64,000 nt of DNA from Terrabacter tumescens (GCF_014646815.1 NZ_BMNZ01000003.1:558001-622000), one strand, 5' to 3'. Shown: positions 25,193 through 33,743, counted from the first letter of the stretch. Numbers and translations are program-made. Notes: generated by a model from the sequence alone, not told the origin.

Positions 25193-26087
25193 GCGACCCG
25201 AGGAGCACTCCGGGCTCACAGCCCTGCGCGATGACGCCGAGGGCGGGGAGCACCTGCTCTCGCAGCTGGTCTCGCACCTGCGCGAGCACCGGACCCGCCT
25301 TCGGCAGGAGTGGGCCGAGCGGATCCAGCAGGCGCACCTGCTGACCGCGATGACCCCGCAGGAGATGGCCGCCGAGACCACGTCGGTCTACGACAACTAC
25401 GTCGAGGTCCTCGAGACGGGAAGCGTCGAGGCGCTGCAGCACTACGCCCGCGACCTCTCCGAGCGGATCATCCCCCGTGGCGTCGAGACCCACGAGGTGG
25501 TCGGCATCGTGCTGCTGCTGCGCGATGTGCTGGCCAGGTCGCTCTTCGAGAAGTACCAGCGGGACTTCGCGCTCCTCAACGAGGTGCTCGACGCCTACGA
25601 GCCCGCCGCCAACCGCATCGCCAACACCGTGGCCGTCAGCTTCGTCGACGAGCGTGAACGCGTCATCCGCCAGCAGCAGGACGCGATCCGCGAGCTGTCG
25701 ACCCCGGTTCTGCCCGTCCGGGAGCGGCTGCTCATCCTGCCCATCATCGGTGTGCTCGACAGCGAGCGCGCTCGTCAGCTGACCGAACAGCTGCTGACCG
25801 GCATACGAAAGCATCGCGCCAAGGTCGTGGTCATCGACATCACCGGCTCGCCCGACGTCGACGAGACGGTGGCGAACCACCTCGTGCAGACCGTGGACGC
25901 GTCACGCCTCATGGGCGCGAGCGTCATCATCACCGGGCTGTCGCCCAAGATCGCGCAGACGCTCGTCACCATCGGCGTCGACCTGAGCAAGATGAACACG
26001 ATCGGCGACCTGCAGGGCGGCCTCGAAGAGGCCGAGCGGCTCCTCGGCTACACCGTGACCAGGAAGGAGGGCAGCACCAGCTCGTGA
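25185..26087 (+). CDS. rsbR: RsbR-type stressosome protein with STAS domain
   Basis: A 300-aa stressosome scaffold protein. The N-terminal ~165 residues form an all-helical sensor of the RsbRD kind (VETHEVVGIVLLLRDVLARS, DAYEPAANRIANTVAVSFVD). The STAS domain (about 175-290) starts PVLPVRERLLILPIIGVLDS. Likely phosphorylation sites correspond to the Thr in VIDITGSPDVDETV and in LSPKIAQTLVTIG. ATG 25185 overlaps the sigma-RsbT gene and the stop overlaps rsbS, so subunits are made together. The signal it senses is unknown. Confidence 0.88.
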   Translation: MDERPEEHSGLTALRDDAEGGEHLLSQLVSHLREHRTRLRQEWAERIQQAHLLTAMTPQEMAAETTSVYDNYVEVLETGSVEALQHYARDLSERIIPRGVETHEVVGIVLLLRDVLARSLFEKYQRDFALLNEVLDAYEPAANRIANTVAVSFVDERERVIRQQQDAIRELSTPVLPVRERLLILPIIGVLDSERARQLTEQLLTGIRKHRAKVVVIDITGSPDVDETVANHLVQTVDASRLMGASVIITGLSPKIAQTLVTIGVDLSKMNTIGDLQGGLEEAERLLGYTVTRKEGSTSS

Positions 26088-26497
26088 ACGGCGGACCGGC
26101 ACTGGTGTCCATCATGCGACAGGGATCGACCCTGATCGCATCGGTCCACACTGCCCTCGACGACTCCCAGCTGGTCCGCTTCGAGCACGACCTCGTCGAC
26201 CAGATCGGGGAGCACCGCTCGCGCGGCGTCATCATCGACGTCGCCGCCCTCGACGTCATCGACTCCTTCGCCGCCCTGACGCTGCGCAGGATCGCGGAGA
26301 TGGCTCGCCTGCGCGGCGCCCTCACCGTCGTCGTCGGCATCCAGCCCGAGGTCGCCTTCACCATGGTCCGGCTCGGGATGGGCACCGGGGACGTGCCGAC
26401 CGCACTCGACCTCGAGGAGGGTCTGGCGCTCCTGGCAGCGCACGCCCCGCGCGCCCGGTCGGGCACGAGCACCGACACGTCCAACGGCTACCCATGA
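26084..26497 (+). CDS. rsbS: RsbS-type STAS protein, stressosome scaffold
   Basis: A 137-aa single STAS domain protein. The phosphoacceptor serine lies in DVIDSFAALTLRRI, equal to Ser59 of Bacillus RsbS. Unphosphorylated RsbS holds RsbT in the stressosome; phosphorylation releases it. The C-terminal ~20 residues are polar and probably disordered. GTG 26084 overlaps the rsbR stop by 4 nt. Confidence 0.88.
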   Translation: MNGGPALVSIMRQGSTLIASVHTALDDSQLVRFEHDLVDQIGEHRSRGVIIDVAALDVIDSFAALTLRRIAEMARLRGALTVVVGIQPEVAFTMVRLGMGTGDVPTALDLEEGLALLAAHAPRARSGTSTDTSNGYP

Positions 26498-26799
26498 CCG
26501 GGCCCGGGGCACGGTCCCCGCTGGACGACCTCACGCAGGACCAGCGGGCCATCCTGCTGCGCTTCCTGCCGCGGCGCGACGAGGCTGCCCGCGAGGCTGC
26601 CTACGAGCTGGGGCGGCAGTCGTTCGCGGCAGGCATCAGCCTGCTCGACGTCTGCCGCATCCACCACGAGCTGACGCTCGAGGTGCTCGGTGAGACCGCC
26701 GCGGACGAGCAGCTGGACGTCGCCACGAAGGCCGGGGAGCTGCTGCTCGACGTCCTGGCCGCCTACGACATGACGCACCGCAGCGTGCTCGACGCATGA
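26494..26799 (+). CDS. Free-standing RsbU N-terminal (RsbT-binding) domain protein
   Basis: A 101-aa helical protein with AAREAAYELGRQSFAAGISL, then LDVCRIHHELTLEVLGE and AYDMTHRS. The ELGR...GxSxLDxxxIHHE...EMTHR pattern is that of the RsbU N-terminal domain, which docks RsbT to activate the PP2C phosphatase in Bacillus. No phosphatase domain is attached. ATG 26494 overlaps the rsbS stop (ATGA). It would compete for, or stabilise, the kinase part of the sigma-RsbT fusion (inference). Confidence 0.75.
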   Translation: MTGPGARSPLDDLTQDQRAILLRFLPRRDEAAREAAYELGRQSFAAGISLLDVCRIHHELTLEVLGETAADEQLDVATKAGELLLDVLAAYDMTHRSVLDA

Positions 26800-27013
26800 C
26801 GCACGGCACCGGACGCCTTCGCCCGGGATGCATGACGCGAGAGCTCGTCGTTCTCGTCCTCGCCCCAGCATCACGTCATGCTCAGGCTCGTGGCCGACCG
26901 CCGCCAAAAGGCGTCGCTGGGGCCGAATGCCGCGTCATGTCCGGACGGGCACGGGCTCTTCAGGTGTGACCGATGGCCCACGAGGCCGCGTACACCGATC
27001 AAGGAGTCACCTG

Positions 27014-27571
27014 ATGAAGCTCTCCACCAAGCTCTGTGCCGCAGGCGCCACGCTGGCCACGACCGCCGCGCTCGGCCTCGTGCCGGCCGTCTCCGCCTCC
27101 GCCGCCCCGACCGCCGCGCCCACCGTGGCGCCGGCCGCCGCCACTCCCAGGACCAGCATCGCGCCCGCGACTCTGACCCAGGATCTCGGTGCCCTCGGTA
27201 CGTTCAACGGGCTCTTCACGCCCACCGGCTTCAGCAACCAGAACGGCCAGCTGGCGGTCACCGGCGTCGTCACAGGTACCGTCACCTCTCTGACCGGCGC
27301 AGTCACGCAGCTCGACCCGCAGACCGTGACGACGACGGTTCAGAACGCCGCTGCATCCGGCAGCTGCAAGATCCTCACGCTGGACCTCGGGCCCCTGCAC
27401 CTCGATCTGCTCGGCGTGGTCGTCGATCTCAACGCGATCCACCTCAACATCACGGCCCAGTCCGGCCCGGGCAACCTGCTCGGCAACCTGCTGTGCGCTG
27501 TCGCCGGCCTGCTCGACGGCAGCGGCATCAACGGTCTGGCCACGCTGCTCAACCGCCTGCTCGGTCTCTGA
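27014..27571 (+). CDS. Secreted hypothetical protein
   Basis: A 185-aa exported protein. A Sec signal peptide (MKLSTKLCAAGATLATTAAL ... VSASAAP) ends near residue 31. The mature part has an Ala/Pro/Thr linker, then LGTFNGLFTPTGFSNQNGQL and a conserved C-terminal block ILTLDLGPLHLDLLGVVVDL, NAIHLNITAQSGPGNLLGNL, LCAVAGLLDG. This family of secreted actinobacterial proteins has no known function. ATG 27014 follows AAGGAG. Two hairpins follow the gene. Confidence 0.72.
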   Translation: MKLSTKLCAAGATLATTAALGLVPAVSASAAPTAAPTVAPAAATPRTSIAPATLTQDLGALGTFNGLFTPTGFSNQNGQLAVTGVVTGTVTSLTGAVTQLDPQTVTTTVQNAAASGSCKILTLDLGPLHLDLLGVVVDLNAIHLNITAQSGPGNLLGNLLCAVAGLLDGSGINGLATLLNRLLGL

Positions 27572-27589
27572 CCTGACGCCCCGCTGCAC

Positions 27590-27651
27590 GGCCCGGGCGT
27601 GATCTCACCCGGGCCACCCGGTGGCGCCGACCCCTCCCCGGGTCGGCGCCA
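27590..27651 (+). terminator. Tandem hairpin terminator
   Basis: Two hairpins in a row: GGCCCGGG / CCCGGGCC (27590-27615, 10-nt loop) and TGGCGCCGACCC / GGGTCGGCGCCA (27622-27651, 12-bp perfect stem, 6-nt loop). Confidence 0.8.
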
Positions 27652-27735
27652 TCGCTCGTCCGAGCACCCCCGCGGAGGGGGCGCGGACGCGGCAGTGGCG
27701 GGACGGCATACGCCATCGGTTCGGTCACGCGTCGC

Positions 27736-28725
27736 TCAGACCCCGCCCGGCTCCCGGTCGTCCTCGCCACTTCGCACGAGCCAGCGCAGCTCGCTCCGGT
27801 GCTCGAGCCCGAGCTTGGCCAGCACCGAGGCCATGTGCGTCTTGACGGTCGCGGTGCCGATGCCGAGGGCGGCCGCGACGGCGGCGTTGCCCGGGTCCCC
27901 GTCCGGTCCCGTGACGAGCCCGACGACCGCACGCTCGCGCGGCGAGAGCGCCTGGAGCGGGTCAGGCCGGCGAGCCCGCTGCGACGCCGGGTCGGTGTGG
28001 CCGCCGAGCCGCGTCATGAGAGCCGCCTGCACCTCGAAGCAGCGGCGGCTCAGCCGGCTCGCAGCCGCCGCGCGCTCCTCGGGGTCGTCGAGCTCGCCGA
28101 GGCGCTCGATGTCGGCGGCCAGCTCGGTCAACGCCGCGGACGCGTGCGTGACGGCCATCAGCGTGCCGGCCCGACCGGAGTCCTGCAGCTCGGGATAGAC
28201 GGCGCCGAGGTTGAGCCGCCGCCCGGGGCTCGTGGCATGGATGCGGTCGAGGACCACCGCAGCCAGCCACGTCAGCGCCGCCACGACCTCGTCCGTCATG
28301 ACGCCGGGGGTGTCGGACAGCGCCCCGAGCAGGCCGACCACGCCGTTGTCGGAGAGCATCGGCACGACGACCGCGTCGGCCGACGGCTCACCGTCGCCGA
28401 AGCGCACGCCTCGGTTGAGCAGGGCCCCGTCGTCGTCCTGGAAGCGGTACGGCTTGCCGGAGGCGACCACCCAGGCCACGACCCCGGCAGGCCCGTAGGT
28501 CATCGTCCCCGCCTCGGAGTACGTCCCGTTGCTGAACAGGTACGGGTAGGAGATGCGCCGATCCTCCTCGCGGAGCAGCGCCACGTAGAAGTCGTCGAGG
28601 GCGGCGATGGCCCCCACGGCCGCACGGCACGCATCGTAGACGGCGAAGACGTCACCACGTGCCGCCTCGTGGATCATCACATCCGCGTGGCGCAGGGCTC
28701 GGATCGTCGAGTCGCTCAACGTCAT
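27736..28725 (-). CDS. LuxR-family response regulator with GAF-like sensor
   Basis: A 329-aa transcription factor. A GAF-like domain occupies about 10-165 (ALDDFYVALLREEDRRISYP, VVPMLSDNGVVGLLGALSDT). A helical linker is followed by a LuxR-type HTH at about 260-325 (LSPRERAVVGLVTGPDGDPG, NAAVAAALGIGTATVKTHMA, SVLAKLGLEHRSEL). ATG 28725 is chosen because the family starts there; ribosome site AGAGGG is modest. Sensed ligand unknown. Confidence 0.8.
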   Translation of the reverse strand: MTLSDSTIRALRHADVMIHEAARGDVFAVYDACRAAVGAIAALDDFYVALLREEDRRISYPYLFSNGTYSEAGTMTYGPAGVVAWVVASGKPYRFQDDDGALLNRGVRFGDGEPSADAVVVPMLSDNGVVGLLGALSDTPGVMTDEVVAALTWLAAVVLDRIHATSPGRRLNLGAVYPELQDSGRAGTLMAVTHASAALTELAADIERLGELDDPEERAAAASRLSRRCFEVQAALMTRLGGHTDPASQRARRPDPLQALSPRERAVVGLVTGPDGDPGNAAVAAALGIGTATVKTHMASVLAKLGLEHRSELRWLVRSGEDDREPGGV

Positions 28726-29212
28726 GACGTGCCCTCTCGCTGTGGTCCGGTCCGTTGTGGTCCGCTGTGGTCCGCTGGGGTCGCGTCCGGTCTGTCCGGT
28801 CTTGCCGGCGGGCGCAACGTTAGTGGGCCGGGTCGGGTGCGCGCCGGGTTCCGCGTGAAGTCCCTCCCCCCGAGGATGACCCCAAGTCTCCCCCTGCGGG
28901 GGATGCTCAGGACTGAGCCCACCAAGGACCATGGCAGAGCCGATTGCTGGCCAGGAGTGCCGCAGGTGGGAATGCGGGGCATCCGGCCACTGGCGGTGTG
29001 CGTGCCACAGGGGGGCGTGCCGCCCGGCTCAGTCTCACCCAGGGGTGAGTCGCGAAAGCCCCGGTTCTCGGCCCTTGGGGAGGGGTGGCGAGGACCGGGG
29101 CATCTCCGCGTGCCCGACGCAGCTCTGCGTGCCCGACGTCGCCCGGCCACGGGGGACCTTGGGCCCTGCCGCCTGACCCCGACGCGCCCGCACGCTGGTC
29201 GGGGAGGCAACC
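28726..29212. other. 487-bp intergenic region with short direct repeats
   Basis: Separates the divergent LuxR and DUF2807 genes. At 28739-28785 the motif TGTGGTCCG recurs three times with short spacers, immediately upstream of the LuxR start. At 29108-29119 and 29127-29138 GCGTGCCCGACG occurs twice, 19 bp apart. No convincing gene: the 81-codon frame at 28931 has no ribosome site or homology. Confidence 0.5.
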
Positions 29213-29962
29213 ATGAGGACCCTGACCGTGATCTTGGCCCTGCTCAGAGGACGGATGTTGGCACCGCTGCGTCCGGCGCCGCCCTCGCGACCTCGCCCGG
29301 CCCGTGACGGCGTGGCGGTTGCCGTGGTCTCCGTCGCCGCCGCGGTGCTCGCCGCCGCCTGCAACGTCGGCTCGCCCGGTGGCATGGTCGTCGGCTCCGG
29401 CGATGTCCGCTCCGACACCCGCACGGTCGCGGCCTTCACCGCCGTCAGCGCCGGCGCGGGCGTCCAGGTGCATCTCTCGCGCGGACCACAGAAGGTCGTC
29501 GCCACGGCCCAGCCCAACATCCTCGACGTCACCCGGACCGAGGTCTCGGGGTCGCGACTGACGGTCGACACGACGAGCGGCTACGTCAGCGCCCAAGGGA
29601 TCGTCGTGACCATCTCGGTGCCCGAGCTGACGGCTCTCGAGCTGTCCGGGGGCGCGAGCGCCACGGGCGACACCGGGACGACCCCTGCCTTCACCGTCGA
29701 GCTGACCGGAGGCGCCCGCGCGACGCTCGCCGGATCCACCGGACGGCTCACGCTGACGGCCGGCGGCGGCGCCCTGCCCGACCTCGGCGGACTCCGCGCC
29801 AAGGACGCGAAGGTCGACCTCAGCGGAGGGGTCGTGGGCTCCGTCGCCGTGAGCGGCACCCTCGAGGGCTCCGCGTCCGGGGGCGTCGTGCTGACCCTGA
29901 CGAGCCAACCGGCCAGCACCCGCGTCGAGACCTCCGGAGGAGCCGTGCTGCGCAGCCCGTGA
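29213..29962 (+). CDS. DUF2807 (GIN) domain lipoprotein
   Basis: A 249-aa surface lipoprotein. A long basic leader is followed by a hydrophobic segment (GVAVAVVSVAAAVLAAAC), with Cys50 as probable lipidation site. The mature part has the head GIN domain (GSGDVRSDTRTVAAFTAVSA, GAGVQVHLSRG) and regular beta repeats (LELSGGASATG, VELTGGARATL, VDLSGGVVGSV) forming a right-handed solenoid. Adhesin or scaffold roles are proposed for the family; function here unknown. ATG 29213 follows GGGGAGG. Confidence 0.75.
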   Translation: MRTLTVILALLRGRMLAPLRPAPPSRPRPARDGVAVAVVSVAAAVLAAACNVGSPGGMVVGSGDVRSDTRTVAAFTAVSAGAGVQVHLSRGPQKVVATAQPNILDVTRTEVSGSRLTVDTTSGYVSAQGIVVTISVPELTALELSGGASATGDTGTTPAFTVELTGGARATLAGSTGRLTLTAGGGALPDLGGLRAKDAKVDLSGGVVGSVAVSGTLEGSASGGVVLTLTSQPASTRVETSGGAVLRSP

Positions 29963-30015
29963 TCGGATCCTGTTCCCGTCCGTCGCCTTCCGACGACTCA
30001 GTCGGGTTCGCCGGC

Positions 30016-30612
30016 TCAGCCGGCGCCGAACGTGGCGCCGACGACCTGCACCGGCCTAGACGTCGCCCGGTGCGTCAGTGTCGTTCCGTCGGGCAGCTGC
30101 ACCAACCACTCCGATGCGTTGGGGATGGTGCCGCGGCCCGTGAACCTGCAGCCCGCGCCGACGAGGTTGCCGGCCGGGTCCACGTGCGGCCCCGCGTAGA
30201 TGAAGGTCGTCACCGCCGTGTCGACTGTGACCGTGGCCGTGGCGGGGGTCGCCGACGTCGTCCCCGGCATCCCCGGCGTCGCGCCTGTGGGCACGCGACC
30301 GAAGGGAGGCAGCGCCGGCGTGAAGCGGACGACGCTGCCGACCTCGAGACCCAGCCGGTTGCCGGGTCGGTGGACGGTCAGCGGGCACGGCCCCGAGGTG
30401 CCCGAGGCCAGGGCGCGTGCGGCGTCCGGGGGCAGCTCACCGCCGACCCTGAGGTCGAGGGACATCGTCGTCGTGAGCGGGGCGGGCTGGCTCGACGTCG
30501 GAGGGGCAGCACACGGGTCGCAAGACGGTGGCGGGGCCGAGCGGCTGCAGCCCAGCAGGAGGACGGCCGCCACCGCACCGACCACCCCTGCCCGCGCGCC
30601 ACTGCTCCCCAT
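30016..30612 (-). CDS. Hypothetical lipoprotein
   Basis: A 198-aa exported protein from ATG 30612 (MGSSGARAGVVGAVAAVLLL then GCSRS), with a lipobox cysteine at about residue 22. The mature region has Cys pairs (CDPC, Cys in GPCPLTV, and in GAGCRF), suggesting disulfides, and a beta-rich sequence. No recognised domain. It converges with the DUF2807 gene over a small GC-rich hairpin near 30009-30031. Confidence 0.6.
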   Translation of the reverse strand: MGSSGARAGVVGAVAAVLLLGCSRSAPPPSCDPCAAPPTSSQPAPLTTTMSLDLRVGGELPPDAARALASGTSGPCPLTVHRPGNRLGLEVGSVVRFTPALPPFGRVPTGATPGMPGTTSATPATATVTVDTAVTTFIYAGPHVDPAGNLVGAGCRFTGRGTIPNASEWLVQLPDGTTLTHRATSRPVQVVGATFGAG

Positions 30613-30813
30613 GCCGCACAGGGTGCCGCGCCCGGACCGGCCGTGCACCGGTTTCCGTCACACCGCGACAGGATCGAGATCCGACCAGGCCGTGGGAGGC
30701 GGCGGAGCGGCTGGCAAGGCAGGACCTTGGGCCCTGACGGCCAGGGCGCCGGCGGAGCACGCTGGTCGTCGAGAAGCGGCGCCGACACCGCGCCGCCCGA
30801 CGAGGGGACCGCC

Positions 30814-31290
30814 ATGCAACCGATCAAGGACGCCGCAGCCGACTTCCTCACCCGCCGCCGAATAGCCGTGACCGGCGTGTCACGCGATGCCGGGGCCCAC
30901 GGCAGCAACGCCGTCTACCGACGTCTGCGCGAGCGCGGCTACGAGGTCTTCGCCGTCAACCCGAACACGACTGAGGTAGAAGGGGATTCGGCCTACCCCG
31001 ACCTGGCCTCGATCCCGGGAGGCGTCGAGGCCGTGGTCGTCGGCACGCGCCCCGAGCGCGCCCAGGCGACGATGGAGCAGTGCTCCGCACTCGGCATCAC
31101 CCAGGTGTGGATGCATCGTGGTCCCGGCGAAGGGAGCGTGTCGCCCGAGGCTGCGGAGTGGGGACGGTCGCACGGGATCACCGTCATCGCCGGCGGGTGT
31201 CCGCTCATGTTCGCGCCGACCTCCGACGGCGGCCACACCGTCATGCGGTGGCTCTTCAGCCTCAACGGCAACGTGCCACGCCGGGTCTGA
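30814..31290 (+). CDS. CoA-binding domain protein (YccU-like)
   Basis: A 158-aa cytosolic Rossmann-fold protein of the CoA_binding_2 family: IAVTGVSRDAGAHGSNAVYR, VFAVNPN, YPDLASIPGGVEAVVV, VWMHRGPGEGSVS, GGCPLMF. Function unsettled; it binds CoA-like nucleotides. ATG 30814 is chosen over the long upstream open frame because homology begins there; ribosome site GAGGGGA. Confidence 0.82.
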   Translation: MQPIKDAAADFLTRRRIAVTGVSRDAGAHGSNAVYRRLRERGYEVFAVNPNTTEVEGDSAYPDLASIPGGVEAVVVGTRPERAQATMEQCSALGITQVWMHRGPGEGSVSPEAAEWGRSHGITVIAGGCPLMFAPTSDGGHTVMRWLFSLNGNVPRRV

Positions 31291-31326
31291 GAGCGGCTCG
31301 TAGCGACGGACGGATGCGGTCACGAC

Positions 31327-31833
31327 CTAGCGGACCTCGCCCCGGGGGCGACCGCCGATGATCGCGTCGTGCCCGGTGGGCTCGATGGTGCGGCGACGGC
31401 CGAGGAGCAGGCCCAGGGCGATCATGCCGAGCCCGAGCGCGAAGTGCAGCCAGTTGTCGGCGGTGTTGACCGGCACGATGTTCGCCGACGACTTCTGGTC
31501 GATGACGAGCCCGTACAGCCACAGCACGAGGTAGATGGCGCCTCCGCCGATGAGGTAGCCGCGGGCGGCACCCCAGGAACGTGCCGCGGCGATGCCCGCG
31601 ACGCCGAACAGCAGATGGACGATGTTGTGCAGGATGGAGACCTGGAAGATCCCGAGCAGCTTTGCGTTGGAGTCGTGCCCGGCGAAGCTGAGGTCGCCGT
31701 AGTCGGACGTCAGGCCGGGGATGAAACCGGCCACCCCGACGAGCAGGAAGACGATGCCGACAGCCATGGCCACCCGCTGCACGGTCGTGCGTGCGGGGTT
31801 CTGGTGGCCAGCCCCTGATGTGGTGCCAGTCAT
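31327..31833 (-). CDS. DUF4383 membrane protein
   Basis: A 168-aa protein with four membrane spans (RVAMAVGIVFLLVGVAGFIP, NIVHLLFGVAGIAAARSWGA, YLIGGGAIYLVLWLYGLVID, WLHFALGLGMIALGLLLGRR). The motif ANIVPVNTADNWLH is the DUF4383 signature. Start ATG 31833 with GGAGAGG before it. A SigF/SigB-like promoter with the same GGGTACACCT core as the holin-X operon lies 79 bp upstream. A truncated second copy lies at 8244-8441. Confidence 0.87.
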   Translation of the reverse strand: MTGTTSGAGHQNPARTTVQRVAMAVGIVFLLVGVAGFIPGLTSDYGDLSFAGHDSNAKLLGIFQVSILHNIVHLLFGVAGIAAARSWGAARGYLIGGGAIYLVLWLYGLVIDQKSSANIVPVNTADNWLHFALGLGMIALGLLLGRRRTIEPTGHDAIIGGRPRGEVR

Positions 31834-31911
31834 GGCGATACCTCTCCGTGTCGCTCTCGCGCCCGGTGGCCCTCGGTTCGGGCCGACCGTCACGCGGTGA
31901 TGACCGGAGGT

Positions 31912-31936
31912 GTACCCACGGCTGGGCCCTCGAAGC
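31912..31936 (-). promoter_or_regulatory. SigF/SigB-type promoter of the DUF4383 gene
   Basis: On the minus strand GCTT (31933-31936), 15 nt, GGGTAC (31912-31917). The extended -10 GGGTACACCT is identical to that at 8131-8140. Confidence 0.6.
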
Positions 31937-32020
31937 AGCGGAGGCGACCCGGATGTCGTGTCTCGCAGGCGCTGCGACAACGGAGTCGTATGCCGTCCGG
32001 TCGGGGCGGGGCGCCCCGGC

Positions 32021-32221
32021 TCAGGGCCACGGTGCCGTGAGGTAGGCGACCACGAACGCGCCGAGGGAGACGACGACGAGCACCGCGCCGACCTGCGTCT
32101 GCATCGTGCGACGCCGGGACGTGGCGTCCTCGGCGGGGGGCGAGACCGGCCGCGCCCCCCAGGCCACGAGCCCGATGCCGACGACGAGCACCACACCGAG
32201 AGCGGTCCACACGAACGTCAT
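32021..32221 (-). CDS. Small membrane protein (two spans)
   Basis: A 66-aa protein with two hydrophobic segments, TFVWTALGVVLVVGIGLVAW and VGAVLVVVSLGAFVVAYLTA, joined by a charged loop (RPVSPPAEDATSRRRTMQTQ). ATG 32221 has GGAAGGA upstream at a good distance. Lies between the DUF4383 and oxidoreductase genes on the same strand. No named family. Confidence 0.6.
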   Translation of the reverse strand: MTFVWTALGVVLVVGIGLVAWGARPVSPPAEDATSRRRTMQTQVGAVLVVVSLGAFVVAYLTAPWP

Positions 32222-32304
32222 GCCTGCACGCCGTCCTTCCCTCGGTCTCCGGTCCCCGGCTGACTGACCTGTTGCCGATTCTCCCCCGGATCCGACGGGC
32301 CGGC

Positions 32305-33330
32305 TCAGCTGGACACGGTGACGACGACCTTCCCGGTGGCGGACCCGCTCTCGATGCGTGCGTGCGCGTCCATGACGGAGCCCAGGTCGTAGCCATTGGG
32401 GTCGAGCATCGGGCGCAGCAGCCCGGCCTCGGCCATCGAGGCGGCCGCGCGCAAGATGGCGCCGTGGTGCGCGCGTCCGACTCCGGTCAGCAACGGGAGC
32501 AGGGTGAAGACGCCGGAATAGGTCGCCCCTCGGAAGCTGAGCGGCGCCAGGCTGTGGGTGCCCCACCCCAGGATGCTCACGACGTGGCCGGTGTAGCGGC
32601 GTACGGCCTCGAAGGACGCGTCCAGGGTGGAGCCGCCGATGGTGTCGAAGACGACGTCGAACCCCTCGCCTCCGGTCGCCGCGGAGACGTACTGCTCCAC
32701 CGAGGTGGTGCGGTAGTCGATCGGCTCGGCCCCGAGGCGACGGATCCTGTCGAGGTCCGGGCCGCTGCCGGTGGCGTAAACCGTCGCACCGCGCGCGACG
32801 GCCAGCTGGACGGCGACGTGGCCGACCCCACCCGCTCCCCCGTGCACGAGGACCGTCTGACCGGCTCGGACGGAGGCGCGGTCGACGAGCCCCTCCCACG
32901 CCGTCACGAACGACAGCGGGAGCGCAGCGGCCTCGACCATGCTCAGCGAAGCCGGCTTGTGCGCCAACAGGTCGGCGTCGACCGCGGCATACTCCGCGAG
33001 GGAGCCCTGGACCTCCCCGACGCCTCCCGTGAGCCCGAAGACCTCGTCGCCGACGGCGAAGCCCTCGACGTCGTCGCCGACCTCCACCACGACGCCGGCC
33101 AGGTCCAGGCCGAGCACCGCGGGCGGGACCACGCGAGCATGGGCTGCGCTGCCGGCGCGGATCTTCGTGTCGAGCGGGTTGACACCGCTCGCCGCGACGC
33201 GGACGACCACCGTCCCCGCTGCCGCGGTCGGGCGCGAGAGGCCGCGGACGCGGAGCAGGCCGCCGAACTCGTCGAGCACGGCCGCCCTCATCGTCGACGG
33301 GCCGGTGCCGTGAATTCCTCTGTCGCTCAT
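32305..33330 (-). CDS. Zinc-independent quinone oxidoreductase / MDR alcohol dehydrogenase
   Basis: NADPH-dependent enzyme of the medium-chain dehydrogenase family, quinone oxidoreductase branch, 341 aa. N-terminal GroES-like domain (ASGVNPLDTKIRAG, VLGLDLAGVVVEVGDDVEGF), then the Rossmann motif VLVHGGAGGVGHVAVQLAVA. The structural and catalytic zinc ligands of true alcohol dehydrogenases are absent. Start ATG 33330 overlaps the upstream gene by ATGA. An in-frame Met at 33291 (MRAAVLDEFGG) is an alternative that removes 13 residues. Confidence 0.85.
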   Translation of the reverse strand: MSDRGIHGTGPSTMRAAVLDEFGGLLRVRGLSRPTAAAGTVVVRVAASGVNPLDTKIRAGSAAHARVVPPAVLGLDLAGVVVEVGDDVEGFAVGDEVFGLTGGVGEVQGSLAEYAAVDADLLAHKPASLSMVEAAALPLSFVTAWEGLVDRASVRAGQTVLVHGGAGGVGHVAVQLAVARGATVYATGSGPDLDRIRRLGAEPIDYRTTSVEQYVSAATGGEGFDVVFDTIGGSTLDASFEAVRRYTGHVVSILGWGTHSLAPLSFRGATYSGVFTLLPLLTGVGRAHHGAILRAAASMAEAGLLRPMLDPNGYDLGSVMDAHARIESGSATGKVVVTVSS

Positions 33331-33641
33331 GACGCCTCGCCGTCCACGTGCTGCAGGACCGTGGTCAGCTGCCAGTCGACTGCCGAGTGGTCGATGGTGT
33401 CGTGGACGGGCGAGTCGCCCATCTCACCGGTAATGCCCGCAGCCCCTGCGCGAGCACGGGCCAGGTCGTCGTAGGCGACGATGTCGACGATGGCGTCGTC
33501 GTCACGCTGGACGATGCGCCTCCAGCGGAATCCGGGTCGCCGCTGCAGGTAGGCGTTGATGTCGGCGTTGGCGTCGACGAAGTCGGCGCCGCTGAGCCCT
33601 GGGGCCAGCCTCAGGGTCGTGATCTCGAGGACCTCGGTCAT
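33327..33641 (-). CDS. Small dimeric alpha/beta-barrel (ABM-like) protein
   Basis: A 104-aa protein (TEVLEITTLRLAPGLSGADF, YLQRRPGFRWRRIVQRDDD, IVDIVAYDDLARARAGAAGI) with the beta-alpha-beta pattern of antibiotic-biosynthesis-monooxygenase-like ferredoxin folds. Co-transcribed with the quinone oxidoreductase (4-nt overlap), so it may act on the same quinone or phenolic compound. Catalytic residues cannot be fixed from sequence. Confidence 0.6.
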   Translation of the reverse strand: MTEVLEITTLRLAPGLSGADFVDANADINAYLQRRPGFRWRRIVQRDDDAIVDIVAYDDLARARAGAAGITGEMGDSPVHDTIDHSAVDWQLTTVLQHVDGEAS

Positions 33642-33743
33642 GGTCGCTCCTTCTGGACGGGGATGCGGGTGCGCACCACGTCGGTGCCCCGCTCCAGTCA
33701 GGGTGCGTCGCCGAGGATCGTCACAACATCAGTCGTTCGACCC

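Noticed and set aside
28931..29176. 81-codon cysteine-containing plus frame
   Set aside because: No ribosome site, irregular composition and no family resemblance; treated as intergenic.
29959..30813. Upstream extension of the CoA-binding protein frame
   Set aside because: Arg-rich and antisense to a lipoprotein gene; homology starts at the ATG at 30814.
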